Source of the DNA: JAZKFP01 sp040386355
GTDB taxonomy: Bacteria; Pseudomonadota; Gammaproteobacteria; Pseudomonadales; UBA6940
Assembly: GCA_040386355.1 (NCBI GenBank)
Contig: JAZKFP010000201.1
Coordinates: forward strand, 1 to 12,585
DNA: 12,585 nucleotides
Direction: 5' to 3'
Shown here: positions 7,965-12,585 of the stretch, one piece after another
How positions within the stretch are numbered: position 1 is the stretch's first letter
Layout: every line of letters starts with the position of its first letter
Program-made: the position numbers and the translations under genes
The notes under the pieces: model-generated
Database searches by the model: none
Seen by the model: the letters and a program-made list of their open reading frames with translations, nothing else
Told to the model about the DNA's origin: nothing

Positions 7965-7981
7965 TTTATCGTACTAATCAT

Positions 7982-8203
7982 ATGAAAGCTATACATTGCT
8001 TTCATGGAGAAAAAACCTCTCAACTAAATCAATGGAACGTTTTAGATTTTCCAATGTTGCGAAAATCTTCCTTTGAAAATCTCCATGACCTTAAGCAAAC
8101 ACTACATTCTTTAAATGTCTCTGATACACGTACACCAGCTACAACACAGTATTTATTTAAACAAAACTCGCAAAAAAAATTATCTACAACCATTTGTGCT
8201 TAA
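7982..8203 (+). CDS. Small hypothetical protein, possibly the 5' part of a broken gene
   Basis: An open frame of 73 codons starting MKAIHCFHGEKTSQLNQW. I do not recognise it. It is polar, with no membrane segment or signal peptide, and ends in a Lys/Ser/Thr-rich stretch. No Shine-Dalgarno precedes the ATG. The frame is open upstream to 7757, but that part crosses the REP arm and is probably not coding. The stop TAA (8201-8203) is in the same frame as the next ORF, with no other stop before 8512. The two could therefore be halves of one gene of about 176 codons interrupted by a nonsense mutation. Alternatives are two separate small genes, or non-coding sequence. Confidence that it encodes a protein is modest. 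Confidence 0.35.
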   Translation: MKAIHCFHGEKTSQLNQWNVLDFPMLRKSSFENLHDLKQTLHSLNVSDTRTPATTQYLFKQNSQKKLSTTICA

Positions 8204-8227
8204 AAATTTTCGAATTTCAAAATAGTA

Positions 8228-8512
8228 ATGCATGACGCTAGGCAAAACCTTATTCAGCTGAAAAATGATTTACATATTTCAAGCAGAATAAAAACTTTTC
8301 AAGTAAATTATGCGCACCAAAAAAATCATGAGATCCATGAAGAAGTGAAAGCTATTTTGTTTGGAATGAGTGGTGCATGTTTGTATTGTTCAATAGCAGG
8401 TCAAAAGGAACCTTATTTAACACGAGCAACTCTGGCTTCAATGGCAATACTTTTTTTTATTATGATGATTCAGCAACATGTTACGAAACCACCAGTAAAA
8501 TTATTTTCTTAA
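8228..8512 (+). CDS. Small hypothetical membrane protein, possibly the 3' part of a broken gene
   Basis: An open frame of 94 codons. The N-terminal 40 residues are polar and charged (ARQNLIQLKNDLHI and HEIHEEVK). They are followed by a likely transmembrane hairpin: ILFGMSGACLYCSIA at about 43-57, a short loop GQKEPYLTR, then ATLASMAILFFIMMI at about 67-81, and a basic tail. This clear amphipathic and hydrophobic pattern suggests a real protein, but no family comes to mind. There is no Shine-Dalgarno before the ATG. It is in frame with the ORF ending at 8203, so translation may originally have entered from there. It is convergent with the SDR-like gene, 31 bases away. Confidence 0.45.
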   Translation: MHDARQNLIQLKNDLHISSRIKTFQVNYAHQKNHEIHEEVKAILFGMSGACLYCSIAGQKEPYLTRATLASMAILFFIMMIQQHVTKPPVKLFS

Positions 8513-8543
8513 TTATTTAAGCATTATTTTAATTCGCCGTTAT

Positions 8544-9503
8544 TTAGCTCAAGCTAGCGGTTGTCGGGCTTTCTTGAAAAGAATTAATCATAGCTTTGAT
8601 TCCTTGATCATAAGGTGTTACTAAAAATTCTGGAAAATGTTTTTGAAATTTATCGAAAGACATTACATATTCGTTATTAAACTGATACAACATTTCATCA
8701 ACTTCTTTCAGCGAACTAATAAAAAATTTTGATACATTGCGAACGATTCCTGGCAAAAATTTTGCTTTAAAATTAGTTTTTAATTCTTTATTTATTACGT
8801 TCATTACCTGTTCTAACGTGACAGGTGGACCTACAGGCAAATGCCATACTTCACCATAGGTACGCGGGTCTAACGCTAAAGCTACTAGCGCATTTGCATT
8901 ATCAATTGCATTGGCATAAGTATGCGGCACATTGGTTTTTGTCATAAAAATTGGCGCTTGACCTTTAAGCATCCGTTCTAAAAAATAAATATAAAAAGGA
9001 CTATTAACTGCGTACGGACCATAGAAATCGGCCGATCGACCAATAACTCCCTGTACTTTATTTTCTTGTAGTGCTTTTAATAACAAATCTGCAGTATGTT
9101 TTCTTGCTATGCCTTTTTTAGTCGTTGGATTTTGTTGGTGATTTTCATCGAAAGGAACGTCAAGTGGTGCTGGGCCATACATATAAATATCATCAAAAAA
9201 AATAATCTTTACATCATATTCTGCACATGCGGCTATTACGTATTTCATTAATAAAGGCCAATCACGCAACCACACCTCAGATTGATAGGGCAATCCTACA
9301 CATACATAAACATGGGTGGCATTTTCGAGAACTTTTTTAACTTGTAATGGATCAAGTAAATTCGCATTTACAGTTTCAACTGCAGGATTTATTTTAGATC
9401 TTCCTACCGCTTTACACGGTAAGTTTTTTATAAGTAATGCATTAACAACGGCTCGACCCGTAGCACCCGAGGCTCCTAACACAACATGCATTGGAGTTTT
9501 CAT
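8544..9503 (-). CDS. Atypical extended SDR (NAD-dependent epimerase/dehydratase-like)
   Basis: A 319-residue Rossmann-fold protein. The nucleotide-binding loop GASGATG is at residues 10-16, after a short beta strand, and THVYVCVGLPY (63-73) fits the next cofactor-binding strand. IIFFDDIYMYGP at 100-111 matches the beta strand where epimerases carry the catalytic Ser/Thr and YG. At the usual YxxxK site the sequence is GIARK (131-135): Lys135 is kept but the tyrosine is Gly. GRSADFYGPYAV (155-166) is a typical epimerase substrate-region motif. The C-terminal third varies and ends in a Ser/Thr-rich tail. It may therefore be a non-catalytic or NmrA-like sensor, or act by altered chemistry; its substrate cannot be told. 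AAGGA lies eight bases before the ATG. It is a single gene with its own promoter candidate, downstream of rluB on the same strand. Confidence 0.8.
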   Translation of the reverse strand: MKTPMHVVLGASGATGRAVVNALLIKNLPCKAVGRSKINPAVETVNANLLDPLQVKKVLENATHVYVCVGLPYQSEVWLRDWPLLMKYVIAACAEYDVKIIFFDDIYMYGPAPLDVPFDENHQQNPTTKKGIARKHTADLLLKALQENKVQGVIGRSADFYGPYAVNSPFYIYFLERMLKGQAPIFMTKTNVPHTYANAIDNANALVALALDPRTYGEVWHLPVGPPVTLEQVMNVINKELKTNFKAKFLPGIVRNVSKFFISSLKEVDEMLYQFNNEYVMSFDKFQKHFPEFLVTPYDQGIKAMINSFQESPTTASLS

Positions 9504-9529
9504 GTTATGTATCCTTAATGAAATTATTA

Positions 9530-9558
9530 TTTATAATTAATCCGGAATTACATGAAAA
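9530..9558 (-). promoter_or_regulatory. Sigma70-like promoter candidate for the SDR-like gene
   Basis: On the minus strand, TTTTCA (9558-9553) and TATAAA (9535-9530) are separated by 17 bases. The -10 element ends 26 bases before the ATG at 9503, leaving room for a short leader containing AAGGA. The spacing is optimal and the -10 matches five of six consensus bases. Confidence 0.45.
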
Positions 9559-9635
9559 CATTTTCTAAAAGAAATTTTTAAAATACATTAAAAAATTACG
9601 TTAATAAAAAATATACACTGCGCATACCGTACAAA

Positions 9636-10484
9636 TTAACGACGGCGTAAAAACCCACGCTTTGCTGGACGGGGATTTTCAGGCTCTGGCCTCACTTTTT
9701 GGCGGCCATACAAACCAGTTCTACGTTTTAACGTAACACCTACTAAATTTGCTAATTGATCAATATCTTCTTGATCGAGTTCACGATAGCTGCCAGGTGA
9801 TAAATCACGTGGTAATTCTAAATGTCCGAAACGGATACGAATTAAGCGATTTACTTTTCCGCCTACTGCTTCCCACATACGTCGAACTTCGCGCTTTTTA
9901 CCTTCTTTAATTGTGACGCGAAACCATTGGTTGGCGCCTTCACCTGCGCCTTGGGTTATGCGAGAAAATTGTGCGATGCCGTCGTCCAGCATTACACCTT
10001 TTAATAATTGTTGAATCATGTCTTGGGTAATTGGACCTAATACGCGTACGGCGTATTCGCGTTCGACTTGCGAAGATGGATGCATTAATGAATTGGCAAA
10101 ATCACCATCAGTGGTAAACAGTAATAAACCAACCGAATTTAAATCAAGGCGGCCGACAGCAACCCAGCGCTCATTATCTAAGTCGGGAAGTTGTTCAAAT
10201 ACGGTAGGTCGACCTTCTGGATCAGTTCGCGTGCAAACTTGCCCTTCGGGTTTGTGATACATCAAAAGACGGCGACTACTTTCTTCACCTAATTCAAAAG
10301 GAATACGTTTTCCATCAACGTAGATTTCATCAGACGCAGTAACCCGATCACCAATTTGCGCAGTTTGCCCATTGAGCATAACTCGACCTTCAGCAATCCA
10401 TTCTTCCGCGGTTCGACGCGAAGCCACGCCTGCACGAGCAAGCACCTTTTGGATTTTTTCACTCACGGAGGGTTTCTGTATCAT
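9636..10484 (-). CDS. rluB: 23S rRNA pseudouridine(2605) synthase RluB
   Basis: This enzyme isomerises U2605 of 23S rRNA to pseudouridine. The 282-residue protein begins with an S4 RNA-binding domain at about 8-65 (EKIQKVLARAGVASRR, then GRVMLNGQ). The catalytic domain of the RsuA/RluB/E/F family follows: LLMYHKPEGQVCTR near 73-86, GRLDLNSVGLLLFTTDGD with catalytic Asp114, and EREYAVRV. EGKKREVRRMWEAVGGKVNRLIRIRFG lies near 194-220. A basic Arg/Pro/Lys tail closes the protein. The S4 domain, the R/M motif and the scpB neighbour all favour RluB over RluE/F or RsuA. It is the third gene after scpA and scpB, 59 bases from scpB. An AGGAG lies 11 bases before the ATG, a rather long spacing, partly inside a small GGGC/GCCC stem. 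Confidence 0.95.
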   Translation of the reverse strand: MIQKPSVSEKIQKVLARAGVASRRTAEEWIAEGRVMLNGQTAQIGDRVTASDEIYVDGKRIPFELGEESSRRLLMYHKPEGQVCTRTDPEGRPTVFEQLPDLDNERWVAVGRLDLNSVGLLLFTTDGDFANSLMHPSSQVEREYAVRVLGPITQDMIQQLLKGVMLDDGIAQFSRITQGAGEGANQWFRVTIKEGKKREVRRMWEAVGGKVNRLIRIRFGHLELPRDLSPGSYRELDQEDIDQLANLVGVTLKRRTGLYGRQKVRPEPENPRPAKRGFLRRR

Positions 10485-10543
10485 GTTTTCACGGGCTCCT
10501 CGGCCCCTAAATACTGCTTTTACTTTTAGAAGATACTGCTGAA

Positions 10544-11563
10544 TTACTGCTCATCATCCGAATCTTTGAATCGAGACAAATGACGTTCTGCCAAAGCCGA
10601 TAAAGATAAATGGTTTGAGGTTTGCTTGTCATCAGGCAAAGTAATTGCATTATGCCTTTCTTGTTCGGGTTCTGCATCTAATATCTGCTCGATTTCATGC
10701 CCATATTCTTCCTCAAGCGCATCCACCATGGTTGTGGCTTGATCAAAGATGCTACTCACTACTTCTTGTTCTTTTTGCTGTTCCTCTAAAAATAATTGTT
10801 TGTGCTCGAGCTCTTCTAAATCCGGCTCAACCATTTTCATCAAATCTTCTTCATTTTCTTCCTGTAATACTAATAATTCGTTATTGGAAACCGACGGCAC
10901 AGCATGCACTAAATCTTGATGCGTATCGATAGCATCAACCATCTCGGTTAATAAGGGTGGTAAATCTTCTAATGCGCGCAAACCAAAATAATCTAAAAAT
11001 TGACTCGTGGTTGCTAACAGGGCTGGACGACCCGGTACATCTCGATGACCAACAACTCGAATCCAATCGCGCTCCATCATCGATTTAATAATTTGACTAT
11101 TTACACTGACGCCGCGAATTTCTTCAATTTCTCCGCGTGTAATCGGCTGACGATAAGCGATTAATGCTAAAGTTTCTAGAAAGGCACGAGAATATTTTGG
11201 CGGTCGCGTATCTTCGCACGCCGTCATAATTCGGCCAATCTCTGGGGGCACTTGAAAACGATAACCAGATTTTACGCGCACCAATCGCAGGCCACGATCT
11301 TGATAATAGATTTCGATTTCTTGCAATGCATTTTCAACGTCGCTTAATTCGAGCTGAATCTTGATCGACAATCGATCAAAAATTGCATTCAGTTGCATGG
11401 GTTTGGCAGAGGTTAATAATACCGCTTCAACCATAGAGCGAACCGCTTCTGGTGCAAGCGTTAATATTTCATCTGCCGCATCGGATTTTACAATTTCCAA
11501 ATCGGTTGAAATATCATCTATTTCAAGCAAAGCTTCAGCAGAATTTTCTACCGTTTCTAACAT
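10544..11563 (-). CDS. scpB: Segregation and condensation protein ScpB with long acidic C-terminal extension
   Basis: ScpB dimers bind the ScpA kleisin and SMC in the bacterial condensin that compacts and segregates the chromosome. The protein has 339 residues. After a variable N-terminus, the core (about 38-205) carries the two winged-helix domains: VRSMVEAVLLTSAKPM, GYRFQVPPEIG, LETLALIAYRQPITRGEIEEIRGV at 129-152, and the end motif GRPALLATTSQFLDYFGL at 178-195. The remaining 130 or so residues are very rich in Glu, Asp and Gln (runs such as EENEEDLMK and EEQQKEQE) and predict as disordered or helical acidic tail. Many ScpB proteins are shorter, so this tail is notable, though gammaproteobacterial ones are often extended. 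The ATG follows GGGG at seven bases. It is 64 bases downstream of scpA. Confidence 0.95.
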   Translation of the reverse strand: MLETVENSAEALLEIDDISTDLEIVKSDAADEILTLAPEAVRSMVEAVLLTSAKPMQLNAIFDRLSIKIQLELSDVENALQEIEIYYQDRGLRLVRVKSGYRFQVPPEIGRIMTACEDTRPPKYSRAFLETLALIAYRQPITRGEIEEIRGVSVNSQIIKSMMERDWIRVVGHRDVPGRPALLATTSQFLDYFGLRALEDLPPLLTEMVDAIDTHQDLVHAVPSVSNNELLVLQEENEEDLMKMVEPDLEELEHKQLFLEEQQKEQEVVSSIFDQATTMVDALEEEYGHEIEQILDAEPEQERHNAITLPDDKQTSNHLSLSALAERHLSRFKDSDDEQ

Positions 11564-11627
11564 TCAAAGCCCCATGCAAATTTACCCTAAACGGGTCTTA
11601 TATTTTAATCGGCAATTTTTTTAATAT

Positions 11628-12506
11628 TTATTCGGTAAAATCGGTATCAATGATTTTCTCTACCGCTTCGTCTTCATTTCCGCCGCGGCCACGCACATAA
11701 ATCATTCCGAAAGTTTCTACCTGCACAATATCGATCAGCTGTTCTTTCACCAGCTGAAGGATAGCTAAAAATGTTACGACCACACCTTGCCGACCTTCTT
11801 CCACCACAAAAATATTTTCGAACGACGTAAATTGATCAGTGCGAACAGTTGATAGCAACACAATCATTTTTTCTCGAATCGATAAGGTTTCTGGCTTTAC
11901 GTAATGGGATTCAAATAATTCCGCGCGCGCCAACATGTTTTTAACGACAGCCATTAATTCCGATAAGGACACTTCTGGATCGGCTTTTTCCAGTTGTACG
12001 TTTGGCATTGCAACTTGGACTAAACGAATTTCTCGGTCTAATCGTGGAATGTGATCGAGTTCTTGCGCAGCAGCTTTAATTGTGGCGTATTCTTGCAACC
12101 GTCTTACTAAATCAGCGCGCGGATCATCTTCTTCAGCATTTTCCGCTTGTTGTCTTGGCAACAAACATCGGCTTTTAATTTCGCCTAAGATGGCAGCCAT
12201 CACTAAATATTCTGCGGCCAACTCAAGATTTAAATCTTTCATTAAAATCACATATTGCACATATTGCTTAGTAATTTGCGCGACAGGAATATCAAGAATA
12301 TTAAAATTTTGGCGGCGAATCAGGTACAACAATAAATCTAACGGTCCTTCAAAAGATTCAAGAATAACCATTAACGCAGACGGCGGAATATAAAGATCAT
12401 GCGGCGCATTAAAAAATGGTTCGCCCAACACAATAGCAAGCGGTGAAGCAGCCTCGATAAGAGGCGCATCTTTTATTGGAATTATTTCTGCCAAAGCTTC
12501 ACTCAT
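11628..12506 (-). CDS. scpA: Segregation and condensation protein ScpA (kleisin)
   Basis: ScpA is the kleisin that bridges the SMC heads and recruits ScpB. The 292-residue protein has a roughly 50-residue N-terminal extension (containing DLYIPPSALMVILE) seen in gammaproteobacterial ScpA. The hallmark SFEGPLDLLLYLIRRQNFNI follows at 51-70, then ILDIPVAQITKQY and the helix AAEYLVMAAILGEIKSRCLLP at about 97-117. A charged linker EDDPRADLVRRL leads to a C-terminal winged helix (about 210-275) containing VVVTFLAILQLVKEQLIDIVQ. AGGTG lies six bases before the ATG. It is the first visible gene of the scpA-scpB-rluB group. An upstream frame ends TGA directly before this ATG, so it may not be the first gene of the transcript. 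Confidence 0.96.
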   Translation of the reverse strand: MSEALAEIIPIKDAPLIEAASPLAIVLGEPFFNAPHDLYIPPSALMVILESFEGPLDLLLYLIRRQNFNILDIPVAQITKQYVQYVILMKDLNLELAAEYLVMAAILGEIKSRCLLPRQQAENAEEDDPRADLVRRLQEYATIKAAAQELDHIPRLDREIRLVQVAMPNVQLEKADPEVSLSELMAVVKNMLARAELFESHYVKPETLSIREKMIVLLSTVRTDQFTSFENIFVVEEGRQGVVVTFLAILQLVKEQLIDIVQVETFGMIYVRGRGGNEDEAVEKIIDTDFTE

Positions 12507-12585
12507 TCAGAACACCTGCCGCAAAATTATTTCCATAAAACACTTTTCTGATGCTGAATAATCAATAGAGAGATAATCCGCGTTT

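Noticed and set aside
7757..7981. Upstream extension of the small ORF (open frame from 7757)
   Set aside because: It begins in the REPIN spacer and reads through the right REP arm. Composition is unlike a protein and there is no ribosome binding site, so it is probably open by chance.
7645..8543. CRISPR array, tRNA, toxin-antitoxin pair or prophage remnant in the accessory stretch
   Set aside because: There are only two REP units rather than a regular array, and no tRNA cloverleaf. The two small ORFs match no toxin or antitoxin family I recognise.
9599..9641. Inverted repeat CGTTAAT/ATTAACG after rluB as a terminator
   Set aside because: The 7-bp arms are separated by a 29-base loop and overlap the rluB stop codon. 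No compact GC-rich stem is followed by a T run on the minus strand.

Overview
The window looks like a chromosomal segment of an AT-rich gammaproteobacterium. The evidence is the hemC-hemD-hemX-hemY cluster, the scpA-scpB-rluB cluster, and an rsmD gene next to a pair of M16 peptidases, all typical gammaproteobacterial arrangements. The AT-rich codon use and general protein style would fit the Legionellales or relatives, but that placement is an inference. There is one run of 100 N (6837-6936) inside hemY, so this is a scaffold with a gap.

Layout. (1) On the minus strand, positions 3294 to 1 hold a likely operon: a catalytically complete M16B zinc peptidase, a second M16B protein that lacks the zinc site but keeps the substrate-binding Arg/Tyr pair, and the first 64 codons of rsmD (cut by the window edge). 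(2) Divergently, on the plus strand, 3437-7644 holds hemC, hemD, hemX and hemY. The first two make uroporphyrinogen III from porphobilinogen. HemX and HemY are inner-membrane accessory proteins of haem synthesis. (3) Positions 7645-8543 are an accessory stretch of about 900 bases. It holds a REPIN-like element: two perfect 26-base inverted arms, each an 8-bp hairpin preceded by GTAG. It also holds two small unrecognised reading frames in the same frame, separated by a single TAA, with no convincing ribosome binding site. (4) On the minus strand, 8544-9503 encodes an atypical extended short-chain dehydrogenase-like protein with its own promoter candidate. (5) On the minus strand, 12506-9636 holds scpA, scpB and rluB, encoding the condensin kleisin, its winged-helix partner and a 23S rRNA pseudouridine synthase.

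Most of the window is ordinary housekeeping sequence. The parts most worth a second look are the REPIN-like element, the TAA-interrupted small ORF pair beside it, the split of catalytic and substrate-binding residues between the two M16 proteins, the SDR-like protein without the catalytic tyrosine, and the long acidic tail on ScpB. I found no CRISPR array, rRNA, tRNA, insertion sequence or recognisable defence system.
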